DNA of 25,107 nucleotides from UBA1367 sp040268355 (GTDB lineage: Bacteria > Actinomycetota > Coriobacteriia > Coriobacteriales > Atopobiaceae), in assembly GCA_040268355.1 (NCBI GenBank), contig JAWRIT010000168.1, positions 1 to 25,107 of the forward strand, read 5' to 3'. The notes under the pieces are model-generated. The model was given only the letters and a program-made list of their open reading frames with translations, was not told where the DNA came from and did not search any database. Numbering within the stretch: position 1 is the first letter of the stretch; every line of letters starts with the position of its first letter. Below are positions 6,763 through 15,575 of this stretch, in pieces. The position numbers and the translations under genes are program-made.

Positions 6763-7253
6763 TTCTTCTCCCCCAACCCCTTCATCTTGAGAAACTCGTC
6801 GCGCAGCTCCTCCGCGTACCTCAAGCCGCTCTCGTAGGTCGAGGAACCCTTGCGCACCTTCCTGGTAATGACGGGAAGCTGCAGCTTGACCTGCTTCTCT
6901 CCAGAGGTCATGACCACGATGACGGCCAAACCAAAGCACATGCCGCGAGCCTCCGCATTGAGGCGACTCACCTTGTCGGGATTGGAGACGATGCTCGCGA
7001 AGCGACCCTTGCCTGACTGCAACGCGGGCACGGACTTCGCCTTGTCCTCGACGACCTCACAGGCCAATATATCAGAATATTCAAAGAATGTGGGGTTTAC
7101 CAGGGGGTACTTTACTGACCAACGAAGGGCAGGCTCGTCTGCGTAGACGCAGGGCATCATGGTGGCCGCAGGTGGGTCGAAAAGGGTCTTGGTGACCGTG
7201 AACCCAAAGGCATCGTAGGTCTTCTGCGGATCGTTCTTGCCGAACAGCCCCAT
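6759..7253 (-). CDS. Hypothetical protein, small, possibly PH-like
   Basis: A 164-residue protein of no family I recognise. It starts MGLFGKNDPQKTYDAFGF and shows alternating beta-type segments (for example about 56-68 and 105-130), with a lysine-rich helical C-terminus (about 138-164). No signal peptide or membrane helix is evident. The beta-rich core followed by a C-terminal helix resembles bacterial PH-like domains, but this is only an impression. ATG 7253 is preferred, with AGGGAG upstream; a GTG at 7268 has its ribosome site too close. It is first in an operon with the two GntR regulators, its stop overlapping the first one's GTG, so it is co-regulated with them. Confidence 0.75.
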   Translation of the reverse strand: MGLFGKNDPQKTYDAFGFTVTKTLFDPPAATMMPCVYADEPALRWSVKYPLVNPTFFEYSDILACEVVEDKAKSVPALQSGKGRFASIVSNPDKVSRLNAEARGMCFGLAVIVVMTSGEKQVKLQLPVITRKVRKGSSTYESGLRYAEELRDEFLKMKGLGEKK

Positions 7254-7319
7254 GGCGCTCCCTCTCACTTCCTCCGTGACAGGCGTGAACGTGCCCCTTC
7301 ATATGGCGTAGGCCTACCT

Positions 7320-7351
7320 ATACACATATTAGTATAATTATAATACCAATT
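7320..7351 (-). promoter_or_regulatory. Candidate promoter/operator of the hypothetical-GntR-GntR operon
   Basis: On the minus strand AATTGGTA (7344-7351) is followed by TGTGTAT (7320-7326), with 17 bp between the TTGGTA and TGTGTA hexamers, the same layout as before the deglycase. The spacer holds the palindrome TATAATTATA (7333-7342), which could serve as an operator or as alternative -10 sequences. The leader would be about 60 nt. The match suggests autoregulation together with the PTS operon. Confidence 0.45.
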
Positions 7352-7423
7352 GAGACGCTAGCGCGTGCCATCGCCTTGCATTGGACAGCGTTACGTTGTC
7401 GGCAGGCGCGGAAGCGGCACTCA

Positions 7424-7442
7424 CGCTTGTGGGCGAAAACGG
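7424..7442 (+). repeat. Direct repeat copy of the hairpin arm
   Basis: CGCTTGTGGGCGAAAACGG repeats, with few differences, the left arm of the adjacent long hairpin (7454-7474). The right arm at 7505-7525 can therefore pair with either copy, which would allow two alternative stem-loops. Confidence 0.7.
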
Positions 7443-7453
7443 AAACGAGAACG

Positions 7454-7525
7454 CCCCTTGTGGGCGAAAGCGGACGTTTGACCCGCCAAAACGCCGCGGA
7501 AACATCCGCTTTTGCCCACAAGGGG
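7454..7525. repeat. Long inverted repeat (21-bp arms, 30-nt loop)
   Basis: The left arm 7454-7474 (begins CCCCTTGTGGGC) pairs with the right arm 7505-7525 (ends GCCCACAAGGGG) over 21 bp, with a single G/A difference that remains a G-U pair on one strand. The loop holds a smaller CGTTT/AAACG stem. There is no T tract, so a simple intrinsic terminator is not supported. A dispersed palindromic repeat or RNA-stabilising end structure for the birA-side transcript is possible. Confidence 0.75.
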
Positions 7526-7540
7526 GAGCTGGCACAGCGG

Positions 7541-7588
7541 AAGAGGTACCTACGTGTCGTTGCGGCGAGCGACACATAAGTGCCTCTT
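7541..7588. repeat. Second inverted repeat (19-bp arms, 10-nt loop) after birA
   Basis: Arms 7541-7559 (AAGAGGTACCTACGTGTCG) and 7570-7588 (CGACACATAAGTGCCTCTT) pair with three transitions, all of which leave G-U pairs when read as RNA from one strand. Located 43 bp past the birA stop. Possibly an RNA end structure for the fatty-acid operon; no T run follows. Confidence 0.65.
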
Positions 7589-7630
7589 CCCCTGTGTCGA
7601 ACTGCGCGCTGTGATGCGTCCCCGCCCGGC

Positions 7631-8476
7631 TCACGCCAGACGGAGACTGACCTGCTCACTTGTGAACGCGACCGTCTCGCCGCCGTCGCAGGAGATGACG
7701 GCGCGGCCCCAACCGTCGATTCGCTCAAGCGTGCCGACACAGACGACGTCCCCGCTCGGCGACACCGCCTCGACGCGGCACCCCACATAGGCGAGGCAAG
7801 TACGGCAGTCGTCGAGCAACGGGGTCAGGGGACCCTCGTCTCCGACCTCCCCCGACGCCAACGCGTGAGACCACTCGTCGCATCGGACAATGATGCTCTC
7901 CTGCAGCAGATGGGCGCACTGCTCGAACGAGGGGAGGTCGTCCTTCGCCTCAAGGACTTCGTGCAATCCGATGGGCTTCAAGGCCGGCAGGCCGTCGACC
8001 TGCGCATGCTCACCCAGTTCCGGGGACTCGAGATTGACGCCCACCCCACACACGATAGCCGGCTCTCCCCCATCGTCGCCCGGCACCGTCTCCACCAAAA
8101 GGCCCGCCAGCTTACGACCATCAACCACCACGTCGTTGGGCCACTTGAGGCTCGCATGACGGACGCCGAGACGCCTCAACACGTCCAGCACGCCCAGCCC
8201 GCACGCAAGGGGAGCCCCCGGCAGAAGGCGCATGGGCAGCTTTGGGCGCAGCAGCACCGAGAGATACACGCCCCCCTTCGGGGACTTCCACACATGACCG
8301 CGCCGGCCACGCCCAGCGTTCTGGCTTCGGGCGGCGACGGCGGTTCCATGAGGGGCTCCCGCCTTCCCAAGCGCCAGGACGTCATCGTTGGTCGACCCGG
8401 TAACATCAAGCATCGTGAGCCGCGCGCTGGTCGCCGACCCTCCGGTCGGCAGGAAGCCTCCGTACATGCTACGCAT
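7631..8476 (-). CDS. birA: Biotin-[acetyl-CoA-carboxylase] ligase, monofunctional
   Basis: Cytosolic enzyme of 281 residues that attaches biotin to the AccB lysine through biotinyl-AMP. Visible motifs are the substrate-entry STND (28-31), the nucleotide/biotin loop GRGRRGHVWKSPKGGVY (55-71), KWPNDVVVDGRKLAGLLVE (111-129) and GVGVN. A C-terminal SH3-like cap follows. There is no N-terminal winged helix, so it should not act as a biotin-operon repressor. Last gene of the fatty-acid operon, 51 nt after accDA, beside its substrate gene accB. The ATG lacks a clear ribosome site; a start at Met22 is possible but would trim the domain closely. Confidence 0.92.
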   Translation of the reverse strand: MRSMYGGFLPTGGSATSARLTMLDVTGSTNDDVLALGKAGAPHGTAVAARSQNAGRGRRGHVWKSPKGGVYLSVLLRPKLPMRLLPGAPLACGLGVLDVLRRLGVRHASLKWPNDVVVDGRKLAGLLVETVPGDDGGEPAIVCGVGVNLESPELGEHAQVDGLPALKPIGLHEVLEAKDDLPSFEQCAHLLQESIIVRCDEWSHALASGEVGDEGPLTPLLDDCRTCLAYVGCRVEAVSPSGDVVCVGTLERIDGWGRAVISCDGGETVAFTSEQVSLRLA

Positions 8477-8527
8477 GCGCAGGCCAACACGCGGCGTCAG
8501 AGGTCACCGCATTTGAGAGCGCCGAAC

Positions 8528-10288
8528 TCACTCGCTCGTCCTCCCAAACGCCCGGAACCTCCGGTACCGCTGGTCCTCGAGCTCCTCACCCGTCATGCCC
8601 TCCAACTCGTCGAGGGCCGCGACCACGGCGTCACGGACCCGCTGGGCCAGCTGACCGGCATCAAGCTCGTGCTCCTCGACGACATCGTCCACGATGCCGA
8701 GCTCGAGAAGATCCTCGGCGGTGAGCCGAAGCGCCTCGGCGGCGTCCTCGACCCGCTTTGGGGTCCGCCAGAGGATAGTCGAGCAGCTCTCGGGGCTGAT
8801 CACCGAATACACTGCTCCCGAGAGCATGAGCACCTTGTTCGAGACGGCGAGCGCCAGGGCCCCGCCGCTGCCGCCCTCGCCCACGATGCAAGTGACCGCC
8901 GGCACGGTGAGCGCGCTCATCTGCACGATGTCCGACGCGATCGCCTCGCCCTGCCCGCGCTCCTCGGCGCCGATGCCCGGATAGGCACCCGAGGTGTCGA
9001 CGAGACAGACGATGGGCCTGCCGAACTTCTGCGCCTGGCGCATCAGGCGGCCGGCCTTGCGATAGCCCTCGGGGTGCGGCGAGCCGAAGTTGCGCGTCAC
9101 GCGCTCCTTGGTCGAGCGGCCGCGCTCGGTCATGATGACGGTCACGATGCGGTCGCCCGTCCATGCGATGCCGCCGACCACGGCGGCGTCCTCGCCGAAC
9201 AGGCGGTCCCCATGGAGCTCCACGAAGCCGTCGTAGGCCCGCTCCACTAGCTCGAGCGGGGTGGGCCTATGCGGCGAGCGGGCGCCCTTGACGCGCTCGT
9301 AGGCGCTCGTCTCCGTCGCGGGCTCCCGGTCCCGGTCTCGGTGTGCCTCGCCCTGCCTGCGGCCTAGGAAGCGCTTCAGGAGCGGAATCGCACCACGATC
9401 GGAGCGATCCTCGGCCGCATGGGGCGCATCTGCCGCAGGAATCACGCCCGCATGCAACGCAAGCAGCTCGGCGATGGTCGCCGAGAGGTCCTTCCGCTGC
9501 ACGATCATGTCCACGAACCCGTGCTCGAGGAGGAACTCCGCACGTTGGAACCCCGAAGGAAGCTTCTTGTGGGTCGTCTGCTCGACCACGCGCGGGCCGG
9601 CAAAGGCCACGAGCGCGCCCGGCTCGGAGATGATGATGTCGCCTTCCATGGCAAAGCTCGCCGTCACGCCACCGGTCGTGGGGTCGGTGAGCACGGTCAG
9701 GTAGAGGAGGCCGCAATCGGAGTGCCGACGCACGGCACCGGACACCTTCGCCATCTGCATGAGCGACGTGACGCCCTCCTGCATGCGTGCTCCACCCGAC
9801 ACGGTGAACCCCACCACGGGCAGCGAAAGCTCGGCGGCACGCTCGAACGCACGGCAGATCTTCTCGCCCACCACGCTGCCCATGGACCCCATCATGAAGT
9901 CGCCGTCCATGACGAAGATCGCGCACTCGTGCCCGCCGATGGTCGCGCGGCCGCACACGATCGCATCGCGCTCGCCCGTATGCTCCACGGCGTCCTCGAG
10001 CTTCCGCTGGTAGTCGGGGAAGCCCAGGAAGTCGACGGAAGAGAGCTCCGCGTCCCATTCCGTGAAGGAACCTTCGTCTACGGTGATCGCCAGGCGCTTG
10101 CGAGCGCCGATGCGCAGGTGGGTGCCGCACCGCGGACAGACGTCAAGCCCTTCCTCAAGCGGCTCCCGGTCAATGATGCGCCGACAACCAGGACACTGCA
10201 CGAAGAAGCGTCGTGAGGGAAGCTCCACGGGAACCTCGGTCACGGGGCTCTCGAGCTCGTTCTGGCTCTTTTGGCTCCTAAGACTCAT
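8528..10288 (-). CDS. accDA: Fused acetyl-CoA carboxylase carboxyltransferase (beta + alpha)
   Basis: One 586-residue chain carrying both carboxyltransferase subunits that move CO2 from carboxybiotin to acetyl-CoA, giving malonyl-CoA. The AccD part (about 25-285) begins with a four-cysteine zinc ribbon (Cys32, Cys35, Cys51, Cys54) and contains SGGARMQEGVTSLMQM (164-179). A variable, charged linker (about 285-340) leads to the AccA part (about 340-570) with DTSGAYPGIGAEERGQGEAI (431-450) and EGGSGGALAL. In most bacteria these are two proteins. The frame is continuous and each domain keeps its motifs, so this is a true fusion rather than a sequencing join. The ATG has GGAG at good spacing and overlaps the accC end by 11 nt. 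Confidence 0.96.
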   Translation of the reverse strand: MSLRSQKSQNELESPVTEVPVELPSRRFFVQCPGCRRIIDREPLEEGLDVCPRCGTHLRIGARKRLAITVDEGSFTEWDAELSSVDFLGFPDYQRKLEDAVEHTGERDAIVCGRATIGGHECAIFVMDGDFMMGSMGSVVGEKICRAFERAAELSLPVVGFTVSGGARMQEGVTSLMQMAKVSGAVRRHSDCGLLYLTVLTDPTTGGVTASFAMEGDIIISEPGALVAFAGPRVVEQTTHKKLPSGFQRAEFLLEHGFVDMIVQRKDLSATIAELLALHAGVIPAADAPHAAEDRSDRGAIPLLKRFLGRRQGEAHRDRDREPATETSAYERVKGARSPHRPTPLELVERAYDGFVELHGDRLFGEDAAVVGGIAWTGDRIVTVIMTERGRSTKERVTRNFGSPHPEGYRKAGRLMRQAQKFGRPIVCLVDTSGAYPGIGAEERGQGEAIASDIVQMSALTVPAVTCIVGEGGSGGALALAVSNKVLMLSGAVYSVISPESCSTILWRTPKRVEDAAEALRLTAEDLLELGIVDDVVEEHELDAGQLAQRVRDAVVAALDELEGMTGEELEDQRYRRFRAFGRTSE

Positions 10289-11618
10289 AGAGGTGCTCCA
10301 TCAGGTCGATGTGGTAGTTTCCTTGCAGAAACTCCTCGTTGCTGAGGATGTCAAGCTGCAGGTCGATGTTGTTCTGTACGCCCTCGATGACCATCTCGCC
10401 CAAGGAGGAGCGCATCTTCCTGATGGCCTCCTCGCGCGTCGGAGAGCTCACGATAAGCTTGCCCAGCATCGAGTCATAGTACGGGGAGATGACGATGCCC
10501 TGGTAGAGCGCCGAGTCAAAGCGGACCCACGGCCCGTTGGACACATGCAGCAGGTCGATTCGCCCGCACGAGGGCAGAAAGTCGGGCGTCTCGGCGTTGA
10601 TGCGGCACTCGATGGAGTGCTTCTCCAGTCGCACGTCCTGCTGCGAGAAGGGCAGCTCCTGGCCAGCGGCGACGCGAAGCTGCCACTTGACCATGTCGAT
10701 GCCGCTCACCATCTCGGTGACGGGATGCTCCACCTGCAGACGAGTGTTCATCTCCATGAAGTAGAACTGGCCGTCGTCGGAATAGAGGAACTCCACCGTG
10801 CCGGCCCCCACGTAACCGACCTGGGTGGCCAGGTCGCGCGCGGCCTTGTGCATGCGACGGCGCACGTCCTCGCGGCCGTCCAGACACGGGGCGGGGCTCT
10901 CCTCAAGAAGCTTCTGGTTGCGACGCTGCACCGAGCACTCGCGCTCGCCGAGCGAGATCACGTTTCCCTGCATGTCGCCCAGGATCTGAACCTCCACGTG
11001 ATGCGCGGGAGCGACGAACCGCTCCATGTAGCACTCGCCGTCCCCAAAGGCCGCGGCGGCCTCCTGGCTCGCCTCGAGGAAGGCGGCAGGAGCCTCCTCG
11101 GGACGGTCGATCCGGCGGATGCCGCGACCGCCGCCACCCGCCCGCGCCTTGACGAGCGCCGGGCAGCCGATGCGTCGGGCCTGCCCCTCGGCCTCCTCGG
11201 GCGTGGCCACGAGGTCGCACCCCGGCACGATGGGCACCCCGGCGGCACGTGCGGTGCGCCGGGCGGCGTCCTTGTCACCCATGGTCTCGATGACCTCGGG
11301 GGACGGGCCGACGAAGACCATCCCGCGCTCCCGACACTGCCGGGCGAACGAGGGGTTCTCGGACAGGAAGCCGTAGCCAGGGTGTATGGCCTTGGCACCC
11401 GTCGAGAGCGCCACCGTGAGGACGGCGTCCTCGTTGAGGTAGCTCTGGCCGGGGTGCGGTCCCCCGATGCAGTACGCCTCGTCGGCCATGATCACGTGCG
11501 GGCTCTCGGCGTCGGCGGTCGAGTACACGGCCACCGTGCGCACGCCCATCTCCTTGCAGGCCCTGATCACCCGTACCGCAACTTCTCCGCGATTCGCGAT
11601 GAGGATCTTCTCGAACAT
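10278..11618 (-). CDS. accC: Acetyl-CoA carboxylase biotin carboxylase subunit
   Basis: ATP-grasp enzyme of 446 residues, the usual length, that carboxylates the biotin on AccB. The N-terminal MFEKILIANRGEVAVRVIRA, the HPGYGFLSEN block (79-88), the glycine-rich ATP loop GGGGRGI (161-167) and MEMNTRLQVEHPVTEM in the active site are all present. It lies between fabZ and accDA with very tight spacing, so the carboxylase subunits should be made together. Confidence 0.97.
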   Translation of the reverse strand: MFEKILIANRGEVAVRVIRACKEMGVRTVAVYSTADAESPHVIMADEAYCIGGPHPGQSYLNEDAVLTVALSTGAKAIHPGYGFLSENPSFARQCRERGMVFVGPSPEVIETMGDKDAARRTARAAGVPIVPGCDLVATPEEAEGQARRIGCPALVKARAGGGGRGIRRIDRPEEAPAAFLEASQEAAAAFGDGECYMERFVAPAHHVEVQILGDMQGNVISLGERECSVQRRNQKLLEESPAPCLDGREDVRRRMHKAARDLATQVGYVGAGTVEFLYSDDGQFYFMEMNTRLQVEHPVTEMVSGIDMVKWQLRVAAGQELPFSQQDVRLEKHSIECRINAETPDFLPSCGRIDLLHVSNGPWVRFDSALYQGIVISPYYDSMLGKLIVSSPTREEAIRKMRSSLGEMVIEGVQNNIDLQLDILSNEEFLQGNYHIDLMEHLYES

Positions 11619-11621
11619 GAC

Positions 11622-12056
11622 CTACTCCGCTTTGGGATCGGATGGAACCAGCGCGAAGGACATCTTCGCCTTGCAACAGAGCTTGCCGTTGACGCTGGCC
11701 GTGCCCTCCGCGAAGCGGAACGCGCCACGGCTCTTGGTGATGGAGCAAACGAGCTCGACCGTGTCGCCCGGCCGCACCGAACTCCTGAAGCGCACGTCGT
11801 CGAGACTCGTGTAGTAGGGCGTCGCACCACGCGCCGCCTCGTCGTCAAGCAGCAGCACGCAGCAGTTCTGCGCGAGCATCTCGCACAGGATCACACCGGG
11901 AACGACGGGGTTGCCGGGAAAGTGTCCCTGGACGAAGAACTCGTCGCCGGTGATGGTCGTGCGACCGCAAGCCTTGCCGTCCACGAGCTCCACCTCGTCG
12001 ATCAGCAGCATGGGATCGCGGTGGGGCAGAATCTTTTCGATCTGGGCACGATTCAT
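11622..12056 (-). CDS. fabZ: 3-hydroxyacyl-ACP dehydratase
   Basis: Hot-dog-fold dehydratase of 144 residues that removes water from 3-hydroxyacyl-ACP during elongation. The catalytic pair is visible: His45 in GHFPGNPVVPGV and Glu59 in LCEMLAQ. The N-terminal ILPHRDPMLLIDEV is typical. Only a few bases separate its stop from the accC ATG. No FabM-type isomerase or second dehydratase is present in the window, so the source of unsaturated chains is not explained by this locus. Confidence 0.96.
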   Translation of the reverse strand: MNRAQIEKILPHRDPMLLIDEVELVDGKACGRTTITGDEFFVQGHFPGNPVVPGVILCEMLAQNCCVLLLDDEAARGATPYYTSLDDVRFRSSVRPGDTVELVCSITKSRGAFRFAEGTASVNGKLCCKAKMSFALVPSDPKAE

Positions 12057-12095
12057 GAGGGCCTCCCCCTCCTATCCTCGTCGTCGGAGCACGTG

Positions 12096-12566
12096 CTAGC
12101 GGATCTTCATGAGACAGGAACCGTACTCCACAAGCTCGCCGTCCTCGGCGCAGACCTCCACGATCTCGCCGTCGCACTCGGCCCTGACCTCGTTCATGAG
12201 CTTCATGGCCTCGATGATGCAGAGCGTGTCGCCCTTGTGGACCTTGGAGCCCACGTGCACGAACGGCTTGGCGCCGGGCGAGGGGGCGACGTAGAACACG
12301 CCCACCATGGGGGAGGGAACCTCCGTCACGTCCGCGTCCTCCACGGCGGCGGCACCGTCATCGGGTACCTCGTCCACGGCTGGTGGCGCCGGGACGGGCT
12401 CAACCAGCGGCACGGAGATGTGCTCCACGGGTGCCGGCTGCTCGACTGGAACTCCCATGGCTCGCTCGAGCACTACGGCAGAGCCATCTTCCTCTTCCAG
12501 GCGGACCTTGTTGAGGCCACGCCTCTGCATGAGCTGTGCGAGCTCGTCGATCTTCTTGACATCCAT
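12096..12566 (-). CDS. accB: Biotin carboxyl carrier protein of acetyl-CoA carboxylase
   Basis: BCCP of 156 residues. An N-terminal helical segment (1-35) is followed by a flexible Pro/Ala/Val/Glu linker (about 40-82) and the biotinyl domain (about 83-156). Lys122 in EAMKLMNEV is the biotinylation site, and PSPMVGVFY begins the domain. Start chosen at the ATG 2 nt after the fabF stop. Partner genes accC, accDA and birA lie downstream in the same operon. Confidence 0.97.
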   Translation of the reverse strand: MDVKKIDELAQLMQRRGLNKVRLEEEDGSAVVLERAMGVPVEQPAPVEHISVPLVEPVPAPPAVDEVPDDGAAAVEDADVTEVPSPMVGVFYVAPSPGAKPFVHVGSKVHKGDTLCIIEAMKLMNEVRAECDGEIVEVCAEDGELVEYGSCLMKIR

Positions 12567-12568
12567 TC

Positions 12569-13816
<1,248 letters not shown>

Positions 13817-13857
13817 AAGAAACCCCCATATGACACGGGACATGACGTCCCGAAAGG

Positions 13858-14646
13858 TTACATGCCCATACCGCCGTCCACGCGGATGACCTCGCCCGTG
13901 ACGTATGCGGCCGCGTCGCTTGCGAGGAACCTGACAAGCGCCGCGACCTCCTCGGCCGACGCCATGCGCCCGAGCGGGATCCACGACTCGTACTCCTGGC
14001 GGATCTTCTCGGGAAGGGCCGAGGTCATGTCGGTCTCGACGAAGCCCGGCGCCACGACGTTGGCGGTGACGCCGCGTGCGGCAAGCTCGTGCGCCACGGA
14101 CTTGGTGAGCCCCACGAGGCCGGCCTTCGACGCCGCGTAGTTCGCCTGGCCCGCGTTTCCGGTGAGCCCCACGATCGAGCTCACGTTGACGATCCTGCCG
14201 CCACGCTGCCGCATGAAGGTGCGCGCGAGGGCGCGCATGGTGTGGAAGGATCCCTTGAGGTTGACGTCGATCACGCGGGAGAAGTCCTCCTCGCTCATAC
14301 GGGCGAGCAGCCCGTCGCGCGTGATGCCCGCGTCGTTCACGAGCGCCCAGACGTGCCCGAAGTCCTCCAGGACCTGGGCTATGGCCGCGTCTGTGGCATG
14401 TGCGTCCGAGACGTCGGCGGCGTACGCGCGCGCCACGGCACCGGCTTCCTCGACCTGTGCCACGGCCTCGGCCGCCGCGTCGGCGTTGGACCCATAGACG
14501 ATCGCGACGTCGAAGCCGTCATGCGCCAGGCCGACGGCCACCGCCTTTCCGATCCCCCGTGAGCCGCCCGTGACAAGCGCCACCCTTCGTGCGGGATCGC
14601 GCTCGAGGACGCCCGTCGCAAACTCGCTCTTTCGCGCCACGGCCAT
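13858..14646 (-). CDS. fabG: 3-oxoacyl-ACP reductase
   Basis: Short-chain dehydrogenase of 262 residues that reduces 3-oxoacyl-ACP with NADPH. The TGGSRGIGK cofactor loop (26-34), active-site serine in NVSSIVG (154-160) and the Tyr170/Lys174 pair (YAASK) are intact. The usual VNNAG reads VNDAG here. About 18 residues precede the Rossmann fold, longer than usual. GTG 14649, ATG 14646 and GTG 14637 are possible starts; the GGAG site sits only 2 nt before the ATG, so the later GTG has the better spacing. The ATG overlaps the fabD stop. Confidence 0.95.
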   Translation of the reverse strand: MAVARKSEFATGVLERDPARRVALVTGGSRGIGKAVAVGLAHDGFDVAIVYGSNADAAAEAVAQVEEAGAVARAYAADVSDAHATDAAIAQVLEDFGHVWALVNDAGITRDGLLARMSEEDFSRVIDVNLKGSFHTMRALARTFMRQRGGRIVNVSSIVGLTGNAGQANYAASKAGLVGLTKSVAHELAARGVTANVVAPGFVETDMTSALPEKIRQEYESWIPLGRMASAEEVAALVRFLASDAAAYVTGEVIRVDGGMGM

Positions 14647-15575
14647 CACTCCTTTCCCTGCAGTGACTCAACGACCTTGTCCAGCTCCTCCGACGTCTCG
14701 CAGGAGAGCGCCGTCACACCGGAGAGCGTGTGCTTGACGAGCCCCGTGAGCGTACGGCCAGGGCCCACCTCCACGAAGGTGTCGACGCCCTCGGCATGCA
14801 GCCACTCCAGCGTCTGGACCCATCGCACCGGATGCGACACCTGCTGGGCAAGCGTGTCCGCACGCTCGCCCTCGTCCGCAGGATAGGGGCGAGCCGTGAG
14901 GTTCGCCACAACGGGGATGCGGGGCTCCCCGAGGGGATGGGCGGCAAGGTATGCCGCAAGCCCCTCGCTCGCCTCGGCCATGAGCGGGCTGTGGAAGGCG
15001 CCGCTCACCGCCACGTTCATGCTCCGGCCCTTGGCCTCCCGCACGAGGGCGTCAAGCCGCTCGAGCGCCTCGGGCAGGCCCGCCACGACCGTCTGCTTGG
15101 GGCTGTTGTAGTTGACCGGCCACGCGTCGCCCGCCTGCTCGGCAAGCGACTCGATGACCTGCGCCTCAAGCTTGATAATGGCGCGCATGCCGCCAGGATG
15201 CCGCTCGGCGGCCTCCTGCATGAGACGCGCCCGGTGGCACACGAGCCGCATGGCCTCCTCGTCGCTCAAGGAGCCGGCGAAGGCGAGCGCGGCCACCTCC
15301 CCCAGCGAGAAGCCCGCCACGGCCTGAGGCGCCACGCCATACGCCTCGAGGGCGCGGGCGATGGCGAGGTCCGTGGCAAAGAGGCAGGGCTGGGTGTTGG
15401 CGGTGACGCGCAGCTCGTCGTCGGATCCATGAAAGCATTGATCGGAGGTGCCAGGACGCACCGCGTCGGCCACTTCGAAGACCTTCTGTGCCGCCGGTTC
15501 TCTGGCCGCCAGCTCGGCGCCCATGCCCGGATGCTGCGCACCCTGTCCGGCGAAGAGAAGCGCTACACCACCCAT
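14646..15575 (-). CDS. fabD: Malonyl-CoA:ACP transacylase
   Basis: Transferase of 309 residues that moves malonyl from CoA to ACP. The N-terminal LLFAGQGAQHPGMG is diagnostic. Nucleophile Ser90 lies in GFSLGE, where many relatives have GHSLGE (variation here is known in Gram-positive FabD). His195 in SGAFHSPLM completes the dyad. The GGGAG site fits the ATG at 15575, which overlaps the fabK end by 13 nt. Confidence 0.96.
   Translation of the reverse strand: MGGVALLFAGQGAQHPGMGAELAAREPAAQKVFEVADAVRPGTSDQCFHGSDDELRVTANTQPCLFATDLAIARALEAYGVAPQAVAGFSLGEVAALAFAGSLSDEEAMRLVCHRARLMQEAAERHPGGMRAIIKLEAQVIESLAEQAGDAWPVNYNSPKQTVVAGLPEALERLDALVREAKGRSMNVAVSGAFHSPLMAEASEGLAAYLAAHPLGEPRIPVVANLTARPYPADEGERADTLAQQVSHPVRWVQTLEWLHAEGVDTFVEVGPGRTLTGLVKHTLSGVTALSCETSEELDKVVESLQGKE

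Larger units (their letters stand above)
7254..7630. other. Gene-free region between birA and the regulator operon
   Basis: Holds the candidate promoter for the gene starting at 7253 (AT-rich part, about 7310-7355), then a block of inverted and direct repeats (7424-7588) just downstream of the birA stop. Short frames here show no credible start signals. The repeat block is the likely end region of the fatty-acid operon transcript. Confidence 0.6.

Noticed and set aside
7424..7588. MITE or insertion-sequence remnant
   Set aside because: Inverted repeats are present, but no target-site duplication, transposase fragment or second copy can be shown within the window; kept only as a repeat observation.
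7580..9250. Plus-strand open frame antisense to birA and accDA
   Set aside because: Fully covered by two genes with intact catalytic motifs; no ribosome site or recognisable domain.
13817..13984. N-terminal extension of fabF
   Set aside because: The frame is open upstream, but it overlaps the fabG 3' end and precedes the canonical MERRVVITGMG start.
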